NCBI RefSeq assembly: GCF_963678635.1
Contig: NC_087065.1
Location: forward strand, 76,857,786-76,921,785
Length of the DNA stretch: 64,000 bases
Reading direction: 5' to 3'
Source of the DNA: Symsagittifera roscoffensis
Taxonomy: Eukaryota > Xenacoelomorpha > Acoela > Convolutidae
In this document: positions 25,280 to 37,900 of the stretch, piece after piece
Layout: each line of letters opens with the position of its first letter
Position numbering within the stretch: position 1 is the first letter of the stretch
Notes under the pieces: model-generated
Database searches by the model: none
Seen by the model: only the letters and a program-made list of their open reading frames with translations
What the model was told of the DNA's origin: nothing
Program-made: the position numbers and the translations under genes

Positions 25280-25650
25280 TTAAGACACATAAGTTTGCCT
25301 GAATTCAATTTGGAACAATTTCATAGTGCGGGATAACTCTGGGTGTGCTTGGTTTCAAAGTTTTATAGTGCTGAATGGCCAACTCGTGAATTTAATGATG
25401 GTTCGAAAAAAAATTCAATTTAACTGAAAGCAAGCTAACTGATTGAAATTGTTTCGCAGGGCGTAAAATCAATCACGTTGCTATTAGCATCGCATATGGG
25501 ATGAAAAATTTAAAAAAAAGAAATAGTAATTGTTTTGAAAACATGACCAATTAAAAATTTGATCAAAATTTTTACGGGATAGCTGGAACATTCAGAGACT
25601 TTCACCATGGTAAAATCAGATTTATTTTCCATGAAAGCTTAAGTGACGCA
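25280..25650. mobile_element. Old, heavily diverged relative of repeat family 1
   Basis: TTCAATTTGGAACAATTTCA and GCTGGAACATTCAGAGACTT match family segments; the rest is unrecognisable. Confidence 0.35.
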
Positions 25651-26087
25651 GGAAAAATTATGGTACATAACTTTACTTTACCAAAATGAAACCGATGCAA
25701 CAGTACTGGATTTGCTGCAATATGAATCTGTACGTGTAATTATAGCATCTTTCAAAATTTGATAAATCAGTACTGATTCAGAGTAACATCAAATATAGTT
25801 TTTGTTATACTTTCACCAAAAAAAGTTTCCTGACCAAGTTGAAACGTACAGTTTGTCACGCTCGAATAACCCTTAAAATAACACTAACCCACCATTTTTA
25901 AGTCTATACAGTAGAATGAAGCAAATTTTGCAAAATCTAAAATTATAGGCAATATTTGAAAAAAAAATCAAAAATTAACTGATTTTACTCGAATTTTTGT
26001 AAATAAAATTATGCCCTATCACTGATCCAGTTCTACCTAATTAGAATCTGTTGGATTCATTAAATTCAAATAGGATATAGTTTTCTA

Positions 26088-26400
26088 CAGGGGCGGATCA
26101 AGAATGTTCTCGAGGTGGGGCGGATTTTCAAAAAAATTCGAAAATTTCGGTCGACCAAGTTGATTTTCTGAGCTCTCATAAGTCACTATAAAGAACCCCA
26201 TTTTGACCAAAATTTCTGAGCCACGCTCCCTCCTCAAAACTAGTATATTTAGGCGCCGAAGTCGCCTTTAGAAAAATTTTGGGGTCAGCCCGCCAAAAAG
26301 GGATATCTCAAAGTAGTATAAAGGGGGACGTTTTGGGGTCGGCATGGGATTGAATCTCTGAGAGAACGAGGAGCTTCCGCCCCCTTTAAATCCGCCCCTG
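26088..26400. mobile_element. hAT-type MITE with 8-bp target duplication
   Basis: 313 bp from CAGGGGCGGATCAAG to TTTAAATCCGCCCCTG (12-bp inverted ends), flanked by gttttcta (26080-26087) and attttcta (26401-26408), a 7/8 match. The interior is shared with the elements at 2770 and 19.3-20.3 kb. Confidence 0.8.
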
Positions 26401-27069
26401 ATTTTCTATCTTTAAAATTTCTTTTAGCTTTGCGTTTCTAAAGATTGCCTCAACAGATTGGCTCTCTCTGAATAGTACTGATTGGCTCTCTCGGACCTCA
26501 ATTAGAACAGCCAGGTGAGAACAAATCTGAAAAAGCAGAATTTTTTAAACTATCTTTAACTTCTTCGCTTAAGAGGAGCGTTACTTCGATAATTGTTTTC
26601 ACCAGTACTTCGGAACTGAATACTTTAAAATGACTTTTGTTAAGAATTGTAATTTTTTTACATTTTCATTGAATTAGTAGAAAAATCGGATATTTGAATA
26701 GTTTTGATTTTTTATAATGTGCAACAATAGACGAACTTAAAGTTTTGGTTTCGAATTTTGCAGAGATTAAGTTTGGTTCCAAAAATTTTTATGATATGAG
26801 TGGTGTTTTGTTTTAATTCAATTTTTGGCCGTCAAAATACGTTTTACACAAAAAATAACACTGCATTGAAGATATCGACTCTCGGTGTTCACATGTAGAA
26901 GAAAAAAAACAATCTTTGATTGTTTTTTGAAGTTCTGGGAGTTTGGAAAATTCCAATTTTACCATGCTCTGTACTTATTTTTACGAGTTGTTACGATTTT
27001 AAAAAAGTTGTTTCAAATTGAATTAGAGCAATCTATTCGGCCATGCTAGTTTTTTTACTACTAAAATTA

Positions 27070-27566
27070 GTGTTCCGAATTTCGTAACGAAAGTTACGGA
27101 ATAATTAAGCTCGGGTTGGTTTTTTCTTTAGACGAAAGTCGACTTTTTAACTAGCCATTTTTGACGGAGAATTTTTAAATAACATTCAAAAAACATTGCT
27201 GTTTTGATCCTAAAATTGAAAAGATATTTTACCTGTGAAACTTTTTTGCAAAGTTATGGGTGTTTAAAGATTGCCAATTTGGGACCTTTAACGCGCGATA
27301 TATTTCGCGCTATTAATGCGTAAGTGGAGATTTAATTCGTCTTAATACTCGTTTCCAAATTGAGAGAAAGAAGCTTATTTGACAAAATTGAATTGTTGCT
27401 AGGAGCAAAATCTATCTCTTAGTACTTTATATGGAAGGTGTGGAGACGATTTCTACTAAAAATCTCAATTAAAAAAATTCTTTTTATTTTTTACATTTAA
27501 TTTTTGTATCTTATTATTACTCCATAGACCTTAAAAGGCAGTCGGAACTTTCAGGGATTTGTTACA
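27070..27566 (+). mobile_element. Helentron-like repeat family 1 copy
   Basis: Starts TGTTCCGAATTTCG, carries TTAACGCGCGATATATTTCG and ends AGGCAGTCGGAACTTTCAGG; hairpin half lost. Same orientation as the next copy. Confidence 0.75.
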
Positions 27567-27611
27567 TTTGGCGTTGGATTTTGACCTTAAGGGTTTTTTG
27601 TGTTTTGATCT

Positions 27612-28120
27612 GATTTTCAAAGAAAGTGACGGAAGATTTGTGCTCAAGTAGTTTTTTTTTCTCTAGACAAATTTCATCTTTTTAACTAGTATTTCTATTA
27701 AAATCGAAATATATCGTTGTCTTCAGCTCAAACTTAAAAAGAATATTTAAAATTTCACCTCTGATATTTTTTGTAAAGTAATGGGGTTTAAAGATTGCCA
27801 ATTTGGGACAATCAATGCGCAATATTTCGCGCTATTAACGCTTAATCGGAAGTTTAATCCACCTAGAAATCGTTCCAAATTGGTTAAATCAGGCTTTTTG
27901 TCATAAATTTTGAGTTGCAAGGAGGTAAATTCATCAGGTTTTCCATTATATGGTGTGATTCAATGATTTTAAAAAAGCTCAAAAAAAATTTTAAATTTTT
28001 TTTGATAATTCATCAATATTTCTTTGCAAACATTGCTCTATAAACCTTGAAATCAGTCTGGCTTTTTTACTAACTACTATTTAAGGCGCAGTTGGAACAT
28101 TCAAGGCTTTTTGTCTTGTT
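27612..28120 (+). mobile_element. Helentron-like repeat family 1 copy
   Basis: Starts TGATTTTCAAAGAAAGTGAC, has CAATGCGCAATATTTCGCGC and ends GCGCAGTTGGAACATTCAAGG. Begins about 50 bases after the previous copy. Confidence 0.7.
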
Positions 28121-28752
28121 TATATTTATTGTTTTTCCGAAAAAGGAAGATTTTTTTTTTATTTTACAGCTACTTTAGGCTACCGCACAAGCTTTTCACT
28201 AAGCCGAATGAACGCACCATGACTAATTTTAAAGCCTGTACCATCTCAGATAAATAGTTTAAGAATTATGACCGAGCTACGGTCAACCAAATTTGTTTTC
28301 TTGAGTACGGAGATCAGCCAGGAGGTAGCTTTAGTTCACTTGGACAATCCAACGAAACAACAGTTATCATGGTGTCAAACCACATGATAATGACTAACAT
28401 GTTAAATAGTTTACAATGCAACCGATTTACTCTTTGAAACTTTCAATCAATTCATGGAACTTACAATTACATTGTTGTCATTATCTAAAAAAAAATAACA
28501 GAACAAGAAAAAATGCTCTACATAATTTTAAAAAACTATCACATGATGCAAAATTAGACTCAGGCCGGTTAGGAATTTATAGATGTTATCATTTGCAACT
28601 TGTGTTTTCTCAATCAATTGTTTTAAGGTGACGAGACGATTCAATTCATCAAATGTTCATAGACAGGCAACTTTCTTGTATTTTTGGAGCATTCATCCAC
28701 TATCTTCAGCTCCAGACTCTACTTTTCTTGGAAAGGTTCGAATTGTTTGTAG
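28121..28752. other. 3' flank of the DEG/ENaC gene
   Basis: Between the channel stop codon and the repeat at 28120. An AATAAA (minus strand, 28125-28130) is the only clear polyadenylation hexamer noted, over 600 bases past the stop. Confidence 0.3.
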
Positions 28753-28932
28753 TTACACACTCAAATTCTTTGTTTTCATAGGTTCACTTCCTTTGAACTT
28801 GAACTCCAGCACCACATAATATCTCCATACTCTTCGCAGTAGAGAAATTAGACACTCGTAAACGGAAGTTCCGAGGAACATTCCGAGACAGCCTCCGATA
28901 TTAGACAGCAACACGTACTCCGTATACCACAC
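28753..28932 (-). CDS. DEG/ENaC gene, last exon (TM2, selectivity filter, short cytosolic tail)
   Basis: 60 codons including TAA, acceptor TTTCTAG|GTG. LLSNIGGCLGMFLGTSVYE is the family signature before and in TM2. The selectivity-filter tripeptide is GTS instead of the usual GAS. A basic segment (LLRRVWRYY) follows, then a short cytosolic tail ending KNLSV. Confidence 0.88.
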   Translation of the reverse strand: MWYTEYVLLSNIGGCLGMFLGTSVYECLISLLRRVWRYYVVLEFKFKGSEPMKTKNLSV

Positions 28933-31900
28933 CTAGAAACGGTCATCGAAGCAAAAATGAAACAAGACCAGCAAAATTGGTAAAATTAAAGCTTTGGGAT
29001 TCAAATCTATAGTTTTCCTAAAATTAGCAGATATTTTAAAATTAAAAAAAGTCATTAAAGTAATAAATTTTAAAAGAAGCTAAGAATGTAAAATTACATT
29101 TTCGGCAATTTTTTTTTGTTGATGAGACGGCGAGGGAAGGGAACTAGTTGATGGCAGCATAAAAACTCGATTAGCAAAACAAAATTTCAGTCACTTCACT
29201 TGCTGAAATTGACCAGTTGACCAGAGACAGGCGCTGTTCATAGCAAAAACTTCAAAACATATTTTTCTCGTCACTGGAGTAAATTGTTGCGAATTGCTTA
29301 ATGCAACTCAACTTGCGTCTAGAAGTCCTTTGATATGATATATCATTTGATATAATCTGACGTTTTTTACAGAACATGATTCTGCGTAAAAGAAAAAAAA
29401 GCGAGTATAAAGTTCCTTTTCATCTTCGAAGACGGAGCAACAAGCTCAAAGAGCGTTACAGCCAAAGCTGAAATCGGAAATTTTTTGATTTCTTTGAAGT
29501 TAGACTAACAAAACGAACATCTAGCAAGACCTCACTTCAAAAACGCTCATGAATGACACAGAGGTGAAGCGGAGATCTGAAACACTTGCGATACATTAAA
29601 AACATTGCAGTACAAGATATTGCATAGAAAAACAGAAGTCAATTTTTTGAAAATTAAGCTGAAAAAAATCACTTGACAAAAATCGAAAATCAACCCGTTT
29701 AACCAAAAAAGTCACAAAATTTTTTTTTAGAGTTGGTAAATCTACAAACCATAGAGTAATTTTCAACAGAAAGGCGAAGTTGCACTTCGTATACACAAGC
29801 AAAAATATGACACATAACGCTACTGGGAAAAACCGAATGAGTAAAACTTCGAGTCTACAAAATTTCTTAAGTGACACACGCCAATTATGAGTCTAAAAAC
29901 TTGCTAAGTGACGCAAGCCATTTATGACGCATTAGCAGTACCAGTCAAATTGAAAAAATGTATATCAACTAACATGCATCAATTTACAGAGCGGATTCAT
30001 TTTAACTAGTATACGAAGAAGTTCGTCAAAAACATCCCACCCTGCCGAGGTTCAAACCCTCTTATTGCGTTGCCAGTCTCCTACCCTACCTCTACGCTAC
30101 AGATCCATGATACCTTGAAGCTAAAGTGCTATTTGTAATATAATAATCTGTGTTAAAATCCTTAGCATTGGCTGTACTTAATAGCTAGTTATCGATCAAA
30201 ATGAACAAATCTTGTCGCAACAATATTTGTGACTTAGGTTGGAAAAAAAAGAGCGTTCATACTATAACACAAGCTTTGCTTGTGTAATTATAGAAGAAAC
30301 AGTTTGAATCAAAATTTAAACAACACAAGCTTAGGAACGAAACAGCTTGAAGAGCATACCAGATATAATGAATGATTTGGCAAAAAAAAACCGAATATCA
30401 GCAGACAGATATTGGACTAAAACCACAAACTCGAAAAAATTGATATTTTTCAGATAAATTTTTGAAAAAATAAGGTTTTACATCAAATGAACACTAAGAG
30501 AGTTTTGCTGACCCGATCCAAAAAATGTCGTAGTATTTCGCTTTTTTTTTTCTGAAAATGATTTAAAATAAATGAAAAAAAGCTCGCTAATTGAAAAAAT
30601 ATATATAATCTAAGAGAACTCTGAAGTACCTTTTCAGTTTGTATTTCTGGGTCCGAATCCACATTTGCAACCACGTGTATGTGGAGGAACTTGCGGTAGA
30701 TCTTCTCAATGGGTTCTGGTTCAATATGGTCACAATAAAATACAATATTTCCCTAAGTAGTTTATAATACTTTGTTAAAAAACTTATAATACATTGCAAA
30801 AATATAAGCAGTTAAGTTATATCAAAAGTTATTCTAGATTTTTCAGACAACAATCATTTAGCTGCTTTCCGCAGTTTCATAACTTCAATATAACATGAAA
30901 CTCTGTGAAAACTCTACTGAAAAAGATCTTGGCTCCTCTACGGTTTTTTTCCTTTCAAATAAAAATGTTTCCTTTTTAAATCATTTTTGGACGGTTTCGG
31001 TCTCAAAACTCAGCTACCAAAGCTTATAAAGTACGACAGCTTAGGCAACTGAGTTTATTAACCCAGTTGCAAAAAAATTAAAATATTGACGGGGAACTTT
31101 GCAATCAATACCGTTTTGTTTACTGTTTTTAAGGAACAGTTAATCCATAAAATCAGAAAAATTGACCAAAATTGTCTTTTGCTCAAATTCGATTTTTTTT
31201 CGAATTAGTTTGGAGCCGTCCTCCCCGCGAATTTTTTTATATATGACTATTTTTTCAAGATTAATCAAGGATCTATCTATATACGACTATTTTTTCAAGA
31301 TTAGTACAAGGGTCTATCGGGGAACTTTGCAATCAAGGAACTTTGTGGTCAAGTGGGTTAGGCACATCTCTCTTAACACGAGGGTCATGCGTTCGAATCC
31401 CGCTTCGGTCACGGCTGGAGGGGTCCCAGTGTCATCCGCCTCCTCAAGGTGGGACCGGCTGCGGCAAAATGGATGACATCTCCCCCTCCCCCACGGTTGG
31501 TCCTGCACTGAGCAGGCCGGGGGCAAATAAAAAAAAAAAAAAGGGTCTATCTAAAGATAATTTTTTTTCCTACGTCATGTGCTGAATTTTTGGTAATTAA
31601 GTATTTTTTTAAATTTATTATGATAAAATTTGGTATATTGTATATTGTATTGTATATATATATATCTATGTCTCTATGGACTTTCCTGTACGAATGAGGT
31701 GTTGTAATCGAGTGGTGAGACTGTGGTTGTGGGGTCGTGTCCTGGCCGAGTAGAGACAGGCACGAGAGAGGAGGATGGGGCCGAACTGACTCGTGGGGAA
31801 CATGTTGGCTCGTGTCTGCACTTCGTAGTCTATGAATTTCTCACACGAAGAAGCGCGCTTGCCTAAATATATTGTATTTGTATAGAAACCATCGTATTAA

Positions 31901-34900
31901 TAGATAATTATAGATGCAAATTATTATGATTATTAATTTTATTTATTAAACCAACCGCAGTGGAAAATACTAAAAGCAACTAAATACGAAAAACCACAAT
32001 TTCCACATATAAGAGCAAAAATACTTTTTGGAGGGCGGCTGTATTTAGTTTTCTTAACTGACAGCATGTACCAAAGAAACATTCAATGAATTTAATTTTG
32101 GCCTAAAACAGGGACAGATTGCAAATATCATGACTTTTCATATTTAATTAATCTTTTATTTTCCTTGTTTTTTTCCTAATTTCAAACCAAAAACAGAAAA
32201 CAAAAACAGTCAGAGATTTTTTCCCTATTAAGCAGATATGAAAAATAGAATGGCAAAGAGCCATGTTTAACTTGGTTAAACACAATATAGCACTAACTAT
32301 CACTGATATTAGCCGCAGCTTCCATTAGACGCTTGTTGCGACACACATGTGACCTGAAACAAAACATGTATCGTTAATTGGTGGAGTCCCTTATGATGCA
32401 GGGACCGGAAGATGGAAAGCCAATCAGAATTGAACATTGAATAATTGCGATTATCTCACAGAATAAATATCAAATTTAGAGCAATCAATTCAATACAGTG
32501 CTGATTTAAATTAACCGGACAAAACGTTTTAAACTTGAAATTTAAAACGCGTTTTTCTCAAATTGGGTTGAGTTTAGGTGCAAAACTTATAGACAAATCT
32601 TGCTTAAATTTTTAGCAGAATTAATATGGTGTAATTTGTTTATCGGAATTCGGGCCAAAATTTTACCCCAAAAATGGGTCATTTTGGTTTTTCTTAGTTA
32701 ATCAAAAAATTACGCCGAAATTACCCAGTCGATCACAGACATAATTATATCAAAGAGAGCGCCTTACGTAGCCCAACAAACTTTAAGAAGGGTATATTCT
32801 CCAAAACATTGTATAAGTTAATTTATTTTTGTTTGATTGACAAAAAAGTCGTTTTTACTATATAAAAGACCAACTTTTTATTTAAAAACAATTTTTAAAC
32901 GGTTTGCAATTTTTTTGGAGAATATACCCTTCTTAAAGTTTGTTGGGCTACGCAAGGCGCTCTCTTTGATATAATTATGTCTGTGATCGACTGAGTTTAT
33001 CCGGCGTAATTTTTGATTAACTAAAAAAAAAAATGACCCATTTTTGGGGTAAAATTTTTGGCCCGAATTCCGCAAAACAAATTACACCATATTAATTTTG
33101 CTAAAAATTTAAGCAAGATTTGTCTATAAATTTTAACCTAAACTCAACCCAATTTGAGAAAAACGCGTTTTAAATTTCAAGTTTAACGCGTTTTGTCCGG
33201 TTAATTTAAATCAGCACTGTATTGACCGACTAAAAACCATGCAGTCTTTGTCAATTTAGCTCACTGTTCTCTTCTCTGCGTAAAAGTTTTAGCTAAAGGA
33301 AACGTGTAACGGTTTTTCAAGATTCTAATTGATTAAAAACTTCGGTCCCTCCGATAAGATTATTAGTCTTCATGGGAATTCATAAAATACTTAACTTATC
33401 TGGTAAAATCATGAAATGTTTACTGCTATTGGACGTCTCAAACATACTTTAAAACAAAAATCGACAAAATTTAAGAAAATAACACATCAGACTTTAAAAA
33501 TTATACAGTTTCTAAAATTACCGCAGCAAAAACATGGCCAACATACAGCTGTAAAGATATTCATGAGATGAAGGAAGCCAAAAAAGCGACATAGTTTTTC
33601 TATAAAGCTTTAGAGTTCCATTTACCTAAATGCAAAGATAGTGCAGAAAAAGGATAGATAAGAAGTGCCTGCATGTCTTAAATTGTTTATTTATTTGAAT
33701 ATGTGAAAACCACACTTGGGCTTGTTCGCTGGTTACTGTCGCATGTGCTCAGTTAGGTAACTACGGACCGATCAGCCCCTAATTAGAGGCTTCGAGGAAT
33801 GGGACAAAGTTCGTAGAAGCAGTACCCGTAAGCGAATAAGGTCAAGATTCGTTTTTGAAACCAAATAGTAGTGCCTACGACTAGCGGTTTTCAGAAATTT
33901 TGACAGATGGGTTTGAACTTTTCTTTAATTGTTTATTGTTCTGATCATTAGAAAAATAGCGGAGGAGCTTTGTATTTAGGTGTGCTTTAGATTTTTTCTT
34001 TTTTTTTTGTTTTCAACGCAAAATCAGGCAATACAAATAATCATCGGAATGACTAGAGTCATATATTCCTTTCAGTTGTGATTCGAACAACTTTAAAGAA
34101 TTGTAAACTTATTTTCTCAATAATTAAAAAAAACCGCCGGTTTGAACTTTTTGATTTTTGGTCTAATTTCCAGCTAATAAGGTCAGCGTGCAGGCTTACA
34201 ATAGCCTGTTTGATGCTTAATTCAAACCGTAAAAACATAGTTATACTCAAGCAAAGTTAAGTTTTGGGGTTTTTAGCGCTATTTTATAATGAATAAATTT
34301 CTGCGATTTTTTTTTTTCGTTTTTTTTTAAAGTTTTTTTTCTGAAAAAAAAAACAGTTTTCAATTTGGACTTTTCTAGTATGGCTGTAGAATATTCTTAA
34401 TGACTACTTTTTTATCATACCTTTTTATTAGCCCACAGAGAAAACGAACTCTAGTTTGAAGAAAAATATATATATTGGCACAGTCACTGGCTATCCTTGT
34501 TTAATTTAGATTTATACCGATTACAATTGAACAGTAATTTTGGAGTTTGATGTGCATAGCTCTGACCTTATGTGAGTAGCCTGTCAAGACAATGCCATAT
34601 ATTAGCTAATGACATTTTTAAATAAATGTTTTCTTTTATGCTTTCACATTTTTCACTTTCTTCGAAGATCTCCGATTTAGCATTTCATGCGTATTTCATT
34701 CTAATCGTTTAATCTGCTAAGAACTCTACAAACAGAAAACCCTTTTGACTCTAAAATTCGTCTGATTTTCCTTGCCCAATTAACAATTCGTGTATATTAT
34801 CGTAGAGCAAAAAATAAAATAATTAAAAGCGTTTAAAAACATTTAAGGCATGAAAATTGAGAAAGAAAAACAATTAGCTAACATAGAGTTATTTTTGTGT

Positions 34901-37900
34901 TATTTTTTCCTTGCACTCGAAACGATTTACATTCATAGTATTTTGTAGCTTTCAAGTTTTGTAGAAGAAAATATCATGATAAAGATCTTTGAACTTTTTT
35001 TGACATTAAAACTTTCGCATTCAACTAGGTCAAGACAAGACAGGGTCAAAAAGTAAATTTTATTTTGCTGGGAATTCTGAAGTTGAAGTCTAAAACTAAA
35101 AAGTTTTTTAGCGCTTTTTGCAATTTTATTATTGAAAAATTTAGCTTACCTTTAATTTAGCTAACGCATTCAAAGTGCATGTCAAAATCAAATGTTAAAA
35201 ATGAATTATGAGAGCAACGAGCTTTCAAAGTTTTTAGCGGAAAAAAATGGAAAAAAACTACACGGCATAAATAATTGTCTTCTCTTCGTTTATTGAGACA
35301 TAAATAATACATGCCAAAATCATAAAAATTAATATCACAAGAAAAGCAGATCTATGAATAAACTTTACTGTATCTTGATTGCACGTAAAATTAGTTTGCT
35401 CAGTGATATAATTGATCGTATTTTTTTCCACTCCTTAATTTCACTCAACAAAATCAAAGGAAAAATTTCTGTCAAAAAACTGACCAGCCTCATTACATTG
35501 CGGGTAATATCTGTGATGAAGTTCTCTAAAAAACTTTGAAGAAAAACAAGCCCACTACACTTCCCTGGCTCTTATGAGAGCAAGTTTGAATGACAGAAAG
35601 AAACTATCAGCCAACTAGAATTTTCGAATTTTGGAGAGAAACGCGCCGAATCAGTCATAGCTTAGGTAAAATATGTACTAATCAGGCAATTTATCGAGCT
35701 ATAAAGAAGCTAAATCTTCAACCATTGGGGTTTCTGTTACAACTCGCAATAATAAATAAACACTTGAATAAATTAATTGATCTTAAATCAATTTTAGTAT
35801 CAAATACTGGTGTACGCGCATTATACCATTCTTGCTGAATGTAGGCAGAGCGGAGCAAACGGTCGGTACAATAAAATCCAATGCAGCCTTTTGAGAGTTG
35901 CTGCTTTCCGTTAATCCCCCAACCCCGTCTTTCAAGATAGCGGACCATAACAGTTAGACATAAAATCGAAACATCAGCACGTATTCATACTAATTACACG
36001 GAGAGTCAAGAGCAATTATAGAAAAGCGCCAATGCTTTTTCAAATCATTGCAATGAAGTGCGCATTTTAGAGGCACCGCTGCCTTTTCTTTTGGAAAACG
36101 GGAACAGTGACATTTCTTCAATCTGCCATTAATGCTTTCCATACTATTTTATTTGCCTTCTATGATAATGGGATACACAAATGAGAACAACCCCCCCCCC
36201 AAAAAAAACGGCCATCGTTACCTCTGCTTGGACAGTTTAACGTGATATATCTTCTGGTAAATGACCTTGACCGAGAAGCCTCCCGGGGGTGTACTGGTCC
36301 ACGTGACGTCACTTAGCCAGTCGTCACTGGATGCCTGCAGGCCCACCTAAAAAGAGCAACACGCAATATAAGAAAAAATCAAGTAGCCGTCTCATAATAC
36401 GGGTGGATCGATCAAAAAATTTAACATTGAAGTAAGGCTGCAGTTTGGAAATACAAGCAAAAAATGTAAAAAAAAATGTAAGAAAAAAACATGGACTTGG
36501 CAATAACTAGTAACCGGTGAAGACTCGTAACAGCTGACAATTGGTAATAAGATCATTCGCAAGAAGCGACCGCTTGCTCTATTCGACACGAGAAGTATAC
36601 TGCTCGTGAATATGTCTTTGCTGCTTAACTCACTATAACGAACTGTCGCCAGTTATGAAATGAAAAATCCCTCAAGCTTTAAGGAACGAAAGCGCGAGCA
36701 CGCTTTCGGCCAATCAGAATTCATTATTCATAAATTCGAAGAAAATAAAATCAAACAGTTTTGAACAATTTAGTCGGCGCTTGAAAATTTTCGCGCATTC
36801 GGTCCTTCGCACATGCAAATAGCTTCCTTACAAATTGCCGTCTCACGAAAGACTAAGCTTCAAAAATCCACTTCAAAAAATTGGGTCTATGTGATTCAAA
36901 CTTGGATCTCCAGACCAGTAGCTCTTACAATTCTGCTACGGTATCTCAGCCTGTACTTTTTTCACGTATATTTAAAAACGGTAACAGGTAGCGAATAATG
37001 CGTTTCAGAAAAAGTATTGTGGCAAGGTTATGCTTTTTCATTGACAAAAAAATGTTGCACAACACAGTTGCTCTACACTACGTGCTTTTGGTTCAAAAAA
37101 GTGATCTTGTTGCTTAAGGCTTAACGATAGCAATCTCGCCTGCCTAAAAACTAAGCAAATCTTTATAAAACTATTCAAGCTTTGATCACTGAAATATTTC
37201 TATTTGTTTCATAGAACAAATCAATTCTTGAAAACTTCAGGTTTTCTAAGAACTTCGAATTAACCGAAGTAGTTTCTATTCAATTTCTTTCATAGAGCAA
37301 ATTAAGTCGCGAAAAAGTTGAAGTATTTTAAGTACTACTACTCAAGTTTAAAAAATCGAAAAACTTCATGTTATATTGTGAAGAGAATTGGATCACGAAC
37401 AGCTCATGTTAATTTTAAGCAAGCTATTCAAGCTATGAAGCTTTTAAAATATAAACTGATGTCATAGACCAATTCCATTTGCGAAAAGTTCAAGTTTTTC
37501 TACACAAGCAGATCAAGCTATGAAACGTTGTAATGAAGCAAAGCTGATAGGGAAAAGATGGTGAAGTTTTCAACTGAAACCATTAAAGCGCTGACGTTTT
37601 GAATATTTCAAGTTGTTTTCAGAACGGATCGTTTTGCAAAAAGTTAGTTTTCTTTGCAAGCTACTCAAGCAAGGAAACTTTGAACTAATTCAGATGGTTT
37701 CAATGAGCGAAAATGTTGGCGAAAAGTTTAAATTGTTGGCGGAAAGGTTAAGCTATTCCCGTTATTTCATGAAAAAAACCGGATAGCGAAAGTATCAAGT
37801 TTTTCTAATGGAACCATTCAACCGATGAAACCTAAATATTTCAGGTTATTTCATTTAATGAATCATTTAACGAAACACTGATAAAATCAAGCTTTGAAAC

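Noticed and set aside
31162-31585. ORFs of 70-104 codons on both strands
   Set aside because: They run through the tRNA-derived SINE, whose GC-rich body opens all frames.
35590-35838. 82-codon plus-strand ORF
   Set aside because: No family resemblance, antisense to the channel gene, no splice or promoter support.
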